This document shows positions 33,495 to 41,715 of a stretch of DNA of 41,715 nucleotides, piece after piece. Each line of letters begins with the position of its first letter. Positions within the stretch are counted from its first letter, which is position 1. The notes below the pieces were generated by a model. That model saw nothing but the letters and a program-made list of their open reading frames with translations. It ran no database searches and was not told where the DNA came from. The position numbers and the translations under genes are program-made. Source of the stretch: Lachnospiraceae bacterium (GTDB lineage: Bacteria; Bacillota; Clostridia; Lachnospirales; Lachnospiraceae); assembly GCA_017482205.1 (NCBI GenBank), contig JAFUNK010000011.1, positions 1 to 41,715 of the forward strand, in the 5' to 3' direction.

Positions 33495-33524
33495 CCCTTT
33501 TATGTAGAATCTTATTGCTTTCCA

Positions 33525-35393
33525 TTACTCATTTACACCAATTGTCACCTTATCCTCCGGCAAATACTGCATAATCATTTTATCCAGTTTGTCCGGCATA
33601 ATCGGTTTGGAAAGAAAATCATCAAAACCTTCGTTAATATATTTTTCCTTATCTCCCATAATAGCATTTGCCGTCAGCATAATAATAGGGGCACCATTCC
33701 CTAAATTATTGGCACGGATTTCATGCATGGTCTCAATGCCGTCCATTTCCGGCATCATATGATCTATAAAAATCATATCGAAAGTCTGCTGCCCCAATAT
33801 ATGCAGACATTCTCTTCCGCTTTCTGCTTCACAAATCTGTATCTGCGTTCTCTTTAATAAGTTTGCAAAAACCTTTAAATTTATGATGGAATCGTCTACT
33901 ACCAAAATCTTTGCTTTCGGCGCAATATAATCGTTGTTCTCTTTTTCTTTACTTCCCTCCAGAATCCTTTTCCTAAAATCTCCCAAAGGTGATGCATCCA
34001 CTACTTTCTGCACCAGTACAAAAGAAAATTCACTACCTTTCCCGTACTCACTTTGCATCTGTAATTCACTTCCCATCAGTTGTAAAAGCTGACGGGCAAT
34101 ATTCATTCCCAAACCGGTTCCTTCCACATGTCTGTTTCTCTCTAATTCGAAACGACTGAATGCATCATATATTTTTCCGATATCTTCCTCTTTAATACCT
34201 ATACCGGTATCTTTAACCGTATAATAAAATTGTGCCGTATCTCCTTCCGTCTTACAGGTAACCTTTAACGTAACAGTTCCTTCATTGGTGTATTTTACTG
34301 CATTGGACAATAAGTTTAAGAGTATCTGACGGATACGCTTATCATCCCCGAAACATGCTTTGGGGAGAGTAGGCTCCACCTCAAATACCAGTTGCAGATT
34401 TTTCTCTTTGGCCTTAAACCCTATCATATTGTATAAATCATTTAAGAGGCTGCCCAGCTCATAATTGTCCATAACCAGTTCCATCTTACCGGATTCAATT
34501 TTGGACGAATCCAAAATCTCATTGATAATGTTAAGAAGTAATTCTGAAGATGTCTTTACATCATACGCATACCCCTGAATCATTTCCTCACTGCTTTCAC
34601 GCCGTATCATCTCATTCATACCAATAATGGCGTTAATCGGAGTTCGTATTTCATGGGACATCCTTGCCAAAAACTGGGATTTTGCATTGTTTGCATTTTC
34701 CGCTTCAATTTTTGCTTTTTCCAATTCTGCCGTAAGCTTTGCCTTTTCCAGACTTCCGCTTACAATCCTAAAAATACTGTTACAGATTGTCATAAATGCC
34801 ACATATATCAAACATCGGGGCACTACATAAAACAACATAAGCGTAAAATGGGGATTGGAATTCACTGCTGACAATGCAAACTGGCCGTCTACAACATGAT
34901 CTGCCAATCTGGCCGTTGTCAGCAGTGCCATATTGGCATCACACAGGCCGAAGGCATAGCCTCCATACACGATAATAACCGTGCTGATTACCGTCAAAAT
35001 ATAAACATACCGCATTACCTTTTTAGAGGAATACAATGTTGCATACAAAAACGGTAATAAAGATACCAAAACCACATGATAGGTAATGGATACTCCCAAA
35101 ATTGTAAATACCACTATAACATTGAACAAAATAAAATATTTTGTTCTTTCATCAGATAACGATATCTTCTTTAACGCAAGATATACTGCCAAATATATAA
35201 TCAATGACGGAATAAATCCCTGCCACATCAACCTCTGGTCAATAACAAATATCCCCAAAATATTCAGTAGAAAAGTGATAAAGTAAATTATCATCGTTAC
35301 GGAAAAACAGCGTAACACGTATGTATTGGCTATATATTCCCTGTCTTCAATATAAACGGATATATCATCATTCTTGGGTGTAAATAATTTCAT
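33525..35393 (-). CDS. Membrane hybrid histidine kinase with receiver domain
   Basis: 622 residues. Six hydrophobic segments (about 28-205) form a MASE-like membrane sensor. A coiled coil ([21 protein letters not shown]) follows, then HisKA with SHEIRTP (phospho-His), HATPase_c (N-box [11 protein letters not shown]1 DTGIGI, F-box FSRFELER, G2 [10 protein letters not shown]) and a C-terminal receiver ([26 protein letters not shown]). Such proteins feed phosphate through their own receiver to partners. The HD-GYP-REC gene begins 30-40 bp downstream and probably shares the transcript. The start ATG has GGAGA upstream. The promoter TTGAAT-N18-TATAAT lies at 35453-35482. Confidence 0.92.
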   Translation of the reverse strand: MKLFTPKNDDISVYIEDREYIANTYVLRCFSVTMIIYFITFLLNILGIFVIDQRLMWQGFIPSLIIYLAVYLALKKISLSDERTKYFILFNVIVVFTILGVSITYHVVLVSLLPFLYATLYSSKKVMRYVYILTVISTVIIVYGGYAFGLCDANMALLTTARLADHVVDGQFALSAVNSNPHFTLMLFYVVPRCLIYVAFMTICNSIFRIVSGSLEKAKLTAELEKAKIEAENANNAKSQFLARMSHEIRTPINAIIGMNEMIRRESSEEMIQGYAYDVKTSSELLLNIINEILDSSKIESGKMELVMDNYELGSLLNDLYNMIGFKAKEKNLQLVFEVEPTLPKACFGDDKRIRQILLNLLSNAVKYTNEGTVTLKVTCKTEGDTAQFYYTVKDTGIGIKEEDIGKIYDAFSRFELERNRHVEGTGLGMNIARQLLQLMGSELQMQSEYGKGSEFSFVLVQKVVDASPLGDFRKRILEGSKEKENNDYIAPKAKILVVDDSIINLKVFANLLKRTQIQICEAESGRECLHILGQQTFDMIFIDHMMPEMDGIETMHEIRANNLGNGAPIIMLTANAIMGDKEKYINEGFDDFLSKPIMPDKLDKMIMQYLPEDKVTIGVNE

Positions 35394-35401
35394 AAAAAAT
35401 C

Positions 35402-35482
35402 TCCGTCAGGTAAATTGCATTGTTTAACGTACATCATTAGTACATTTTTTAAATTATACCACAATTCTCCTGACGGATTCAA
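35402..35482 (-). promoter_or_regulatory. Promoter and inverted repeat spanning promoter and ribosome site of the hybrid kinase gene
   Basis: On the minus strand, -35 TTGAAT (35477-35482), an 18-bp spacer and -10 TATAAT (35453-35458). A perfect 9-bp inverted repeat has one arm in the spacer (35469-35477) and the other overlapping the ribosome site (35402-35410), with a second inner pair AATTG/CAATT (35413-35417, 35462-35466). Two direct copies of CTATATAATTTA lie just upstream (35494 and 35509). Confidence 0.6.
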
Positions 35483-35567
35483 TATTTTGCTTACTATATA
35501 ATTTACCCTATATAATTTAACTGATAAACACGCCTCCGGTGTATTTAGGGGACTGTTTTCTTCCTTT

Positions 35568-36473
35568 TTAATTCTTCTTGGCAAATAAAAGCCTGATATA
35601 CAACTTTTTATCTTCTAAATCAGCCTCAATACTTCCCTTCATCTTTTCAACAAACTCTTTTGCAATGGTCAGCCCCAAACCGGTGGAACCGCTGTTTCTG
35701 GAACTGTCTAAGGTATAAAAACGTTCAAAAAGCCGTTCCACATCATAGGTATCCATGTCCTCTACATCATTGGCAAAGCAAATCTCCAGCTTTTCATCCT
35801 CTGCTTTCACGGATACATCAAGCCTGCTTACCGCATACTTTCCGGCATTCTGCAACAGGTTTTGGAACACTCTCTGCAAAGCCTTTTCATTCGCCATGAT
35901 ACAAACTGCTTTTTCCGGTATATCTGCCCAAACTTCCAACTGCCGGCCTGCCAGTTCCCCATACGCATCTGCCAAAGCCTCTCTCAAGGTCTTTGTCACA
36001 TCTACACTTTCCAAGTCCAAAGGATAGTCCTGTGCCGTCAGTCTGGAAAAATCATAAAACTGGGTAATAAGCTCCTGTAACCGCTCCGCTTTTCGCAACA
36101 CAGTCTGCAAGTCTGCCTGTTCCTCTTCGTTAAGACCGCTTGCATCCATAATCTTTAAATAGCCAATCATGGAGGTCAACGGTGTACGCAAATCATGACT
36201 GATATTTTCTATCTGCTGCTTAAACTCTTTTTCCCGTTTATCATACATGACTCTTTCCAGTCTGACTTCCTGCAAAGTATGATTGATTTCTACCAGCAGT
36301 GCTTCAAATTCTTTATCAGGTGCAGAAAGTGTTACAATCCGGTTCTCCTCCAGATACTGATTGATTTCTTCCAACTGCTTTTTGGTATCTTTCACAGATT
36401 TTTTCAAAAACAGCAGGCGTGCGGAAAGATAACATACGCCCATCGCCAATATTGCAGTGATAATATAAATCAT
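35568..36473 (-). CDS. Sensor histidine kinase of an ABC-linked two-component system
   Basis: About 301 residues. One N-terminal TM (about 2-22) and a coiled-coil linker are followed by HisKA with NISHDLRTPLTSMIGYL (phospho-His) and HATPase_c with NLLQNAGKYA, FERFYTLDSSRNSGSTGLGLTIAKE. There is almost no extracytoplasmic sensor, as in intramembrane-sensing kinases such as BceS-type partners of peptide-antibiotic ABC systems. ATG 36473 is preferred over GTG 36479, since GGAG lies 9 nt upstream of the former. It is the last gene after regulator, ABC ATPase and permease. Confidence 0.92.
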   Translation of the reverse strand: MIYIITAILAMGVCYLSARLLFLKKSVKDTKKQLEEINQYLEENRIVTLSAPDKEFEALLVEINHTLQEVRLERVMYDKREKEFKQQIENISHDLRTPLTSMIGYLKIMDASGLNEEEQADLQTVLRKAERLQELITQFYDFSRLTAQDYPLDLESVDVTKTLREALADAYGELAGRQLEVWADIPEKAVCIMANEKALQRVFQNLLQNAGKYAVSRLDVSVKAEDEKLEICFANDVEDMDTYDVERLFERFYTLDSSRNSGSTGLGLTIAKEFVEKMKGSIEADLEDKKLYIRLLFAKKN

Positions 36474-36537
36474 TTCCACACGCTCCTTCCTTATTTGCTA
36501 ATGTACTTTAGCATTCTACTGCCTATTTTTACCAGTT

Positions 36538-37314
36538 CTATACTTCCATCTTTTTGGAGATTTTCAATCCCATGGCACCAAAGACTACCAGTGCGATTAC
36601 ACCTGAAATCAAGCACTTGGCAACTCCCTGGGGTGTATCCCACAGACATTCCCAGCCACTCATATTGACTATCACTTCATTACTTAAGTAATTGTAAGGC
36701 ATCCATGCCGCAATCTTACCGACCACATCAAATTTCAAACCTATTATGGCACTGAGGCGCGGAATGGCTGCCATTATGACATACCACAAAAGATACGTAA
36801 GTATTTCTTTTTCATAGAAATTATAAGCAGCAATCAATAAAACCTCAAAAGCAACTGCCATGATAAGCATACATGCAATCCCTTTTAACAGACTGGGGAC
36901 TGCATCCGGCACCACTCCCTGTTCCAAAAGTAACACTGCACTTCCTATATAAACAACCAGTACCACAACCAGACTGCAAACGGATACGACTGCACAAACT
37001 ATACTTTTTCCTATGAATAATTTTTCTCTGGAAATTCCATACGCAACTGCATTTTTCAGGATTCCTTTCTTGCGGTCCTGAGCAAACAAAACGCTCACTA
37101 CAACAGCTCCCACAAAAAACAGCAGCGTTAAGCCACAGGCTAAGTTACTGAGGGAAAAAGAAACTGTAGCATATGGAAAGCTTTTATCCGCCTTTCCTGC
37201 AAGAAACAAGACGATATTGACAAGCAGTGTTAAACCCGCCAAAATAGCAGTCAGCACATAAATATCCTTTGTATGTGTAATGCGATACCATTCGCTCTTT
37301 ATATAATTCATCAT
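36538..37314 (-). CDS. ABC-2 type permease
   Basis: 258 residues with six hydrophobic segments, beginning YIKSEWYRITHTKDIYVLTAIL, the usual start of BcrB/LanE-G-type permeases. GIL/KNAVAYGISREKLFIGKSI is the coupling-loop stretch found in this family. The start directly follows the ATPase stop (TAA-A-ATG), with GGAGG inside the ATPase gene. With the ATPase it likely exports or removes a peptide antibiotic or lantibiotic; the substrate is inferred from family and two-component context. Confidence 0.88.
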   Translation of the reverse strand: MMNYIKSEWYRITHTKDIYVLTAILAGLTLLVNIVLFLAGKADKSFPYATVSFSLSNLACGLTLLFFVGAVVVSVLFAQDRKKGILKNAVAYGISREKLFIGKSIVCAVVSVCSLVVVLVVYIGSAVLLLEQGVVPDAVPSLLKGIACMLIMAVAFEVLLIAAYNFYEKEILTYLLWYVIMAAIPRLSAIIGLKFDVVGKIAAWMPYNYLSNEVIVNMSGWECLWDTPQGVAKCLISGVIALVVFGAMGLKISKKMEV

Positions 37315-37315
37315 T

Positions 37316-38230
37316 TTATTTGCCCTCCTTCGCTAAATTCATGTAGTAATCTTCCAAACTATTCTGCTTCAAGGTCATAGCCCGGAGACCGATTCCGTTT
37401 TCACTTGCGAGGGCACTGTACTTTTCAGGCTCCTGCTGCAAATCAAAAATTCGAACAGTGCCGTCCTCCAGTACCAGATAATGATTATGACTAAACTGTT
37501 TCTCCAAAAGCATGGTATACATTTCTGCATCCGATACCATAATATCCAGATAATTGCCGCATTTCTCATGGAGGGCCTTTGCTGAAATCTGTTCCAAAAG
37601 AGTTCCTTTACCAAGAAAACCATAAACTGTTGCCAGCTGCTCCAGCTCACTTAAAATGTGACTGGAAATAATAATAGTGATATTCTTTTCCTGATTCAGC
37701 TTCTTCAACAGATTTCTCACTTCAATAATTCCACTGGGGTCCAGTCCGTTAATGGGTTCATCTAAAAGCAATAATTCCGGCTCGCCCATCAGCGCTATGG
37801 CAAGCCCCAGACGCTGTTTCATACCTAAGGAAAGTGTTTTTCCTTTCTTTTTTCTTACTTCCCACAGTCCGACTGTTTTTAAGGTTTCCTCAATAACTGC
37901 CTTTCCGGGGATTCCTTTTTGTAAACGGTAATATTCAAGGTTTCCCTCAATACTAAGCTGGGGATAAAAGCCCGGTTCTTCAATAATAACCCCTGTACGC
38001 TTTCTTTGATTTTCCTGCTCTCTCTGCTGATGTGCACCGAACAATACAAGTTCACCTTCAGTAGGAAATATCTGTCCTGCCAGTATTTTTAAGAAGGTGG
38101 TTTTCCCCGCACCATTGGCACCAACCAGTCCGTAGATTTCCCCACGCTTTATATTCAGGCTGACCTGCTTGAGTGCTGTACATGTCTTGTAGCTTTTTGT
38201 CAGATTCTTTACTTCTACTATGTTTTCCAT
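37316..38230 (-). CDS. ABC transporter ATPase, BcrA/lantibiotic-immunity type
   Basis: 304 residues. Walker A is GANGAGKTT (about 38-46), Q-loop region GVIIEEPGFYPQLS, signature LSLGM, Walker B LLLLDEPINGLDPSG and switch His in IISSHILSELE. A C-terminal domain of about 90 residues is typical of BcrA-like subunits. It pairs with the permease downstream and is preceded by an OmpR regulator gene and a 157-bp gap with candidate regulator repeats at 38356-38372. The ribosome site is AAGGAAG. Confidence 0.92.
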   Translation of the reverse strand: MENIVEVKNLTKSYKTCTALKQVSLNIKRGEIYGLVGANGAGKTTFLKILAGQIFPTEGELVLFGAHQQREQENQRKRTGVIIEEPGFYPQLSIEGNLEYYRLQKGIPGKAVIEETLKTVGLWEVRKKKGKTLSLGMKQRLGLAIALMGEPELLLLDEPINGLDPSGIIEVRNLLKKLNQEKNITIIISSHILSELEQLATVYGFLGKGTLLEQISAKALHEKCGNYLDIMVSDAEMYTMLLEKQFSHNHYLVLEDGTVRIFDLQQEPEKYSALASENGIGLRAMTLKQNSLEDYYMNLAKEGK

Positions 38231-38355
38231 ATTGACTTCCTTTCGTCTTACTTGTGTGTTTTCACACCCTGCTGATGTATTACCGCAGGCAGAAATTTAT
38301 ATGTGTTATGCATTTCACACTGTTATCTTACCTTTTCATCCATTAATAAGTCCTC

Positions 38356-38372
38356 AAGAAAGTTTAAAGAAA
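38356..38372 (-). promoter_or_regulatory. 11-bp-spaced TTTCTT repeats, candidate OmpR-type binding site
   Basis: On the minus strand TTTCTT occurs at 38367-38372 and again 11 bp on at 38356-38361, followed by TTGAGG. OmpR-family regulators bind direct repeats of about one helical turn, and the encoded regulator lies just upstream. This is a plausible activator site for the ABC operon; no good -10 is obvious (TAAGAT at 38325-38330 is one option). Confidence 0.4.
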
Positions 38373-38387
38373 TCATAAAGATTACTC

Positions 38388-39092
38388 TTAAGCCATTTTA
38401 AATCCAATTCCCCACACTGTCTTGATATATTCTTCGTCTTTATCCACCGCCCCAATCTTTTTACGAATATTGCTCACATGCACATTTACGGTATTGTCTT
38501 CCCCCAGATAACCGCTACTCCATACCTGCTCATAAAGGGTATCTCTTGAAAATACTTTTTCCGGCTGCTTTAACATAATAAATAAAATTTCATACTCATA
38601 GGGTGTGAGGGCAATTTCCGTTCCTTTGACGGTCACTTTTCTGGATACGGAGCTTAACGTCAGATTCTTATATGTATATGCATCTGCTGCATTATCTTTT
38701 GTATTCTGCTTATCCGCTCCTGCCATGCCTGTTCTTCTCAGTGCTGCCATTACCCGCACCAAAACCTCCTGCGGCTCGAAGGGCTTTGTAATATAGTCAT
38801 CCGCTCCCAATGTAAGCAGCTCCACTTTATTTTCCAATGCATTCTTAGCTGATAATATGATTATGGGCACATTGCTTTTCTTTTCCCCTCGAATGTATTC
38901 CGTAATCTCTTCGCCTTTCATGCCGGGCAGCATCAAATCCAGCAAAATCAAGTCCGGTACTTCCTGCTCCAGTCTAAGTTTCGCTTCCGTACCCGAATAT
39001 GCCGGTGTTACTTCATAACCTTCTTTCTTTAATATCCTGCAAAGAAGCTGATTGATATCCTCATCATCTTCAATTACTAATAGTTTGCTCAT
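38388..39092 (-). CDS. OmpR/PhoB-family response regulator
   Basis: About 234 residues. The receiver domain has LLVIEDDEDINQ (acidic pocket), phospho-Asp in LILLDLMLPGMKGEE, Thr/Ser switch IIILSAKNA and Lys in YITKPFEPQE. The winged helix has LTPYEYEILFIML, VFSRDTLYEQVW, NTVNVHVSNIRKKIG and VWGIGFKM. Start: ATG 39092, 5 nt after GAGGTGA; the GTG at 39101 overlaps the previous stop. It presumably responds to the kinase encoded at 35568-36473 and controls the ABC genes between them. Confidence 0.94.
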   Translation of the reverse strand: MSKLLVIEDDEDINQLLCRILKKEGYEVTPAYSGTEAKLRLEQEVPDLILLDLMLPGMKGEEITEYIRGEKKSNVPIIILSAKNALENKVELLTLGADDYITKPFEPQEVLVRVMAALRRTGMAGADKQNTKDNAADAYTYKNLTLSSVSRKVTVKGTEIALTPYEYEILFIMLKQPEKVFSRDTLYEQVWSSGYLGEDNTVNVHVSNIRKKIGAVDKDEEYIKTVWGIGFKMA

Positions 39093-39097
39093 GGTGA

Positions 39098-39847
39098 TCA
39101 CCTCAATTCTACGCTAAATTTTCCTCTGCTCCACAACCACATGGGTGTATGAACATCTATTGGCACCAACTCCGTTCCCTTTAAAACCTCCTGCCAGCGC
39201 TTTGCTACAATTTCCTGCACATTACCTTGTACTGCCTCTTCTGCAGAAATGATACCTAACCTCTCACTTGCCTGAATCACATGAGTATCCGGAGCCACCG
39301 TTATATTCTCTCTGTCAACAAATTTCACATCTGTATATTGTTCCATCACATATAACCAATAGTTGCAAATTTTATTGCCACCCAGATACGGAAACTTCTT
39401 TTTATTTTTTGATATGTACTCTTTTATTTGACAAACAGAATAACTATTTTCACTAAATAACCTGCGAATATCTCCCGCAAAATCTTTTTCTATGGTTTGA
39501 CATAAAGTTCTCCATATGATTGGCTGCTTGTTGGACTGCAAAGCAACTTTATACTTTAATAATTTTTCTCTTAATTCCTGTTCAGCCATATTGACTACTG
39601 CTTTTGTTTCAAAAACATCTGCGGTATCCGCATCTTTATATGTCTTGTTCGCACATTCCCATAGCATATAAGAATTCCTTTGATAATTAAGTGCCATAGG
39701 TAATGTGAAATATAAATAATTTTCCTTTGCCGATTTGTCTAACGCCGGTTTTTCATCTTCTGGCATTTTTTCACCGCCAAGACTGCCGGATTTGTATGCC
39801 TCTAATAGGGCATAGACTTTATTTATATCAAATGTTTCCAATCTCAT
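39098..39847 (-). CDS. HhH-GPD/DNA-glycosylase-like protein, function unknown
   Basis: About 249 residues, soluble. The C-terminal part reads like the helix-hairpin-helix region of DNA glycosylases: FPYLGGNKICNYWLYVM as hairpin-helix, then VAPDTHVIQASERLGI, which matches the VDTHVxRxxxRLG motif carrying the catalytic Asp. I see no catalytic Lys in the hairpin, so it would be monofunctional or not a glycosylase at all. The N-terminal half (YLYFTLPMALNYQRNSYMLWECA) is unfamiliar. ATG 39847 overlaps the upstream stop (ATGA), giving tight coupling with the HAM1-HD gene. Assignment to the superfamily is tentative. Confidence 0.6.
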   Translation of the reverse strand: MRLETFDINKVYALLEAYKSGSLGGEKMPEDEKPALDKSAKENYLYFTLPMALNYQRNSYMLWECANKTYKDADTADVFETKAVVNMAEQELREKLLKYKVALQSNKQPIIWRTLCQTIEKDFAGDIRRLFSENSYSVCQIKEYISKNKKKFPYLGGNKICNYWLYVMEQYTDVKFVDRENITVAPDTHVIQASERLGIISAEEAVQGNVQEIVAKRWQEVLKGTELVPIDVHTPMWLWSRGKFSVELR

Positions 39848-41100
39848 CTTTCCCCTTCCCACTCTGCTACAAATTCTTCAAGATACGCCTCCATAACGAC
39901 ATGTCTATGCTCAGCCATTTTTCTTGCGGTCTCCGTATTCATCATTTCTTTCAGCAGCAACAGTTTTTCATAAAAGTGATTGATACTGGTAGAATTTTGA
40001 TTTTGACGATACGCCTCTTTATTCATATTAAGCAGCGGTCTTATATCCGGGTCATAGATTTTTCTTCCCTTCCTTGTGCCATATGCAAACGTTCTTGCGA
40101 TGCCAATTGCTCCCATTGCATCCAGTCTGTCCGCATCCTGTACGCATTTCCCTTCAATCGTACCGGGCACAACCGAATCCTTCCCTGCAAAAGAAACCGC
40201 ATCTATAATGCTACACACAGAAGCTATGATTTTATCCTCCAAGCCATTGCTTCTCATAAAATCAACTGCATTTTTCTTAGTCTTATGTGTTTGGGGCGAA
40301 AGCTTAATATCATCTACATCGTGTAATAATGCAGCCAACTGTACTATCAGCATATCCGCATTTTCTTTTTCCGCAATCTGCATAGCCAACCGATAGACCC
40401 TCATGGTATGATGATAGTCATGTCCACTGCAGTCATCCGCAAATATTTGTTTTACATATTTTCTGGCATTTTCTATTACCAATTTAAAATTTAAAACTTT
40501 CTCAAAGAACTGCAAAACCCCGTCTTCCACCGCAAACTGTTCCAATTCCTCAGCCGACAAATCGTAATAGTACCTATTGGTTTTTATATCTATCGACATA
40601 CTATCCAACGGAAATCCTTTTTTTCTGATTGCACTATGGGGCTTATCTGTTAAAATAAACTTTTCACTAGCCATAGACAAATCCATGGATTCGAAAATAT
40701 TCTTTTCATCCATTACAAAACAAATCGCATTTCTATACCGTGCAATAAGATTGCCATACTGCCTTGCAAGCCCTGTGTAGTATGCCAGCATTTCTTCATC
40801 TGATAAACATTTTCCATTCACATTGCGTACATGGACTCCCGGCTGGATTTCGTCCGGCACATTATCAAAATATAATCCTGAATCACAGGAAAAAACAGGT
40901 ATCTGAAAGGCTTCATAATATGCTAATGCTTTTAACCTTGCATTTTCAAGCGGTGTATTACCATTTTCTAAAACTTCCGGAATACACTTTCCTTCTGCCT
41001 TCAAATCACTTAATCCAATCAATTCTATTCCCAGTTTCTCAAGCCTGCTTTTCATTACAGATAATTTTGCCTGATTGCCTGTTCCAAATAATAATTTCAT
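39844..41100 (-). CDS. HAM1/RdgB-like nucleotide pyrophosphatase fused to an HD hydrolase
   Basis: 418 residues with two enzyme domains. Residues 1-200 resemble non-canonical purine NTP pyrophosphatases: GTGNQAK (GNxxK), ENARLKA, and CDSGLYFDNVPDEIQPGVH (DSGL), then KGFPLDSMSI, where GFGYDPIF is usual. Residues 225-410 are a YedJ-type HD domain: GHDYHHTMRV, LLHDVDDIK and QDADRLDAMGAIGIARTF. The fusion suggests hydrolysis of a modified nucleotide in two steps. The gene is first in an operon with the HhH-like gene (4-nt overlap), then the response regulator. Promoter at 41121-41150; ribosome site AGGTGATG. Confidence 0.85.
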   Translation of the reverse strand: MKLLFGTGNQAKLSVMKSRLEKLGIELIGLSDLKAEGKCIPEVLENGNTPLENARLKALAYYEAFQIPVFSCDSGLYFDNVPDEIQPGVHVRNVNGKCLSDEEMLAYYTGLARQYGNLIARYRNAICFVMDEKNIFESMDLSMASEKFILTDKPHSAIRKKGFPLDSMSIDIKTNRYYYDLSAEELEQFAVEDGVLQFFEKVLNFKLVIENARKYVKQIFADDCSGHDYHHTMRVYRLAMQIAEKENADMLIVQLAALLHDVDDIKLSPQTHKTKKNAVDFMRSNGLEDKIIASVCSIIDAVSFAGKDSVVPGTIEGKCVQDADRLDAMGAIGIARTFAYGTRKGRKIYDPDIRPLLNMNKEAYRQNQNSTSINHFYEKLLLLKEMMNTETARKMAEHRHVVMEAYLEEFVAEWEGER

Positions 41101-41120
41101 TTTAACATCACCTATTATTC

Positions 41121-41150
41121 AGCATACCACAACATACAACCTTTTTTCAA
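41121..41150 (-). promoter_or_regulatory. Promoter of the HAM1-HD/HhH/regulator operon
   Basis: On the minus strand, -35 TTGAAA (41145-41150), an 18-bp spacer and -10 TATGCT (41121-41126), about 20 bp upstream of the ATG, so the leader would be very short. Confidence 0.5.
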
Positions 41151-41214
41151 TAAACCCGCGTAGTTCTTACGCCTGTGGTCGGCTTTGATTCATAGGTAAT
41201 TTATATGAATTAAA

Positions 41215-41253
41215 AAAGTCCGGGAACGCCCTTTACAAGGCTTTCCGGACTTT
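41215..41253. terminator. Bidirectional intrinsic terminator
   Basis: AAAGTCCGG (41215-41223) pairs with CCGGACTTT (41245-41253). The stem continues inward by about 6 bp with one bulged C, and the loop is 41231-41238. An A run precedes it and TTT follows, so it works for the minus-strand helicase gene ending at 41379. The rest of the 41101-41378 gap shows no gene. Confidence 0.8.
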
Positions 41254-41374
41254 AAGTTGTTATTCAAACTCGTTTCATGCAAGAATATTTTGGGTTTATT
41301 CTATTGGGATATTCCTACTTTTCGTTACATTATTTGCTGATTTTGTAGGGATTATTTTAAGTCGCATATTTTTT

Positions 41375-41391
41375 GTACTCAAGGTGTACTC
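41375..41391. repeat. GTACTC direct repeat at the helicase stop
   Basis: GTACTC at 41375-41380 and 41386-41391, 11 bp apart, overlaps the stop codon of the partial helicase gene. It is too short to call an attachment site. Confidence 0.3.
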
Positions 41392-41715
41392 ACCAAATCC
41401 CTATTATCCTCATCTAAATTAACACAATTTTCTTCACCAAATAATTCTTCTGCTCCTTCTAATACTCCGTCAGTTGGATTAGGATAAAAAACAACCAAAT
41501 TATCCTTCGCACGAGTACAGCACACATAAAACAGTTTTTTGGTTCTTTCTAATATTCTCGGATATGTCAATTGTTTTGCCTTTGATAGTGTAGAACTAAT
41601 ACTTTTATCAAACAAATATTCAAAATTATAATTTGACCACCCACCATTTTCAAGAAATACCAAAACATTCTCATATTCCAAACCCTTAATTTTATGTTGT
41701 GTCGAAAAGGGGGTA
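41379..41715 (-). CDS. UvrD-like superfamily 1 helicase, C-terminal fragment
   Basis: Open at the window edge; only the last 111 or so residues are visible. It reads STQHKIKGLEYENVLVFLENG (helicase motif V, the H-K-x-K-G-x-E of UvrD/PcrA), then WSNYNFEYLFD and RTKKLFYVCCTRAKDNLVVFY (motif VI, with its Arg), and ends EELFGEENCVNLD plus a short tail. This compact ending resembles UvrD-like helicases that partner OLD/TOPRIM ATPases, as in Gabija GajB, more than housekeeping PcrA, which has a longer C-terminus. The partner would lie beyond the window. There is no internal start: the TTG at 41681 is mid-motif. Confidence 0.8.
   Translation of the reverse strand, partial: TPFSTQHKIKGLEYENVLVFLENGGWSNYNFEYLFDKSISSTLSKAKQLTYPRILERTKKLFYVCCTRAKDNLVVFYPNPTDGVLEGAEELFGEENCVNLDEDNRDLVSTP

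Noticed and set aside
39727-40326. 199-residue plus-strand frame
   Set aside because: It is antisense to the HAM1-HD and HhH-like genes, with Cys/His/Phe-rich shadow composition and no ribosome site.
41101-41391. Attachment site of an integrative element
   Set aside because: Only a 6-bp GTACTC direct repeat and a terminator are present, with no tRNA, integrase or longer repeat in view.

Overview
The window looks like chromosomal DNA of an anaerobic, spore-forming Clostridia species, most likely Lachnospiraceae. The evidence is low-to-moderate GC, strong AGGAGG-type ribosome sites, sigma-A promoters, a LysM-GH18 spore-cortex type hydrolase, paired XRE regulator/membrane protein modules, heterodimeric ABC exporters, DUF2264 and GH88 glycan enzymes, and HD-GYP and hybrid kinase proteins with Lachnospiraceae-like 7TM sensors. 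No rRNA, tRNA or CRISPR array was seen. Almost every gene lies on the minus strand; the only plus-strand genes are the three between 3.6 and 7.0 kb.

Layout. 1-575 has no credible gene but holds an ordered array of TGGGCAT/ATGCCCA dyads. 576-3426 carries an XRE regulator with its membrane partner, a small Cys-rich protein and a ROK sugar kinase. 3.52-5.82 kb is a plus-strand island bounded by a near-identical direct repeat. It holds a zinc-ribbon/DUF4352 membrane protein whose natural start position reads ATA, and an Abi_2 (AbiD/F) HEPN abortive-infection gene preceded by a promoter and a terminator-like hairpin RNA. A LysM-GH18 hydrolase and a 193-bp palindromic element follow. 7.2-12.5 kb is an operon of ThuA-like protein, sugar isomerase/epimerase and a heterodimeric ABC exporter. 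12.5-14.5 kb is a second XRE/membrane module (DUF3169) with a repeat-tailed protein and a strong promoter covered by TTGACAA/TTGTCAA dyads. 14.5-22.1 kb carries a DUF1624 acyltransferase, DUF2264, GH88 and a second ABC exporter pair, which points to uronic-acid glycan processing. 22.2-25.7 kb has a secreted M3 peptidase and a bifunctional homocysteine methyltransferase/MTHFR.

25.7-29.0 kb is a two-gene HNH nuclease plus SMC-like AAA ATPase unit resembling Septu (PtuAB) but with the nuclease first and much longer; it is the best candidate for an unusual defence system here. It is followed by DUF554, glutamine synthetase with its promoter and terminator, and a signalling pair (hybrid histidine kinase, then a 7TM-PAS-HD-GYP-REC protein with an apparent one-base frameshift at a T tract). 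35.6-41.1 kb reads, in transcription order, as a HAM1-like NTPase fused to an HD hydrolase, an HhH-glycosylase-like protein, an OmpR regulator, a bacitracin/lantibiotic-type ABC ATPase and permease, and a sensor kinase. The window ends inside the C-terminus of a UvrD-like helicase of the kind found in Gabija-like defence operons.

All assignments come from reading motifs and local sequence; no database search was run.
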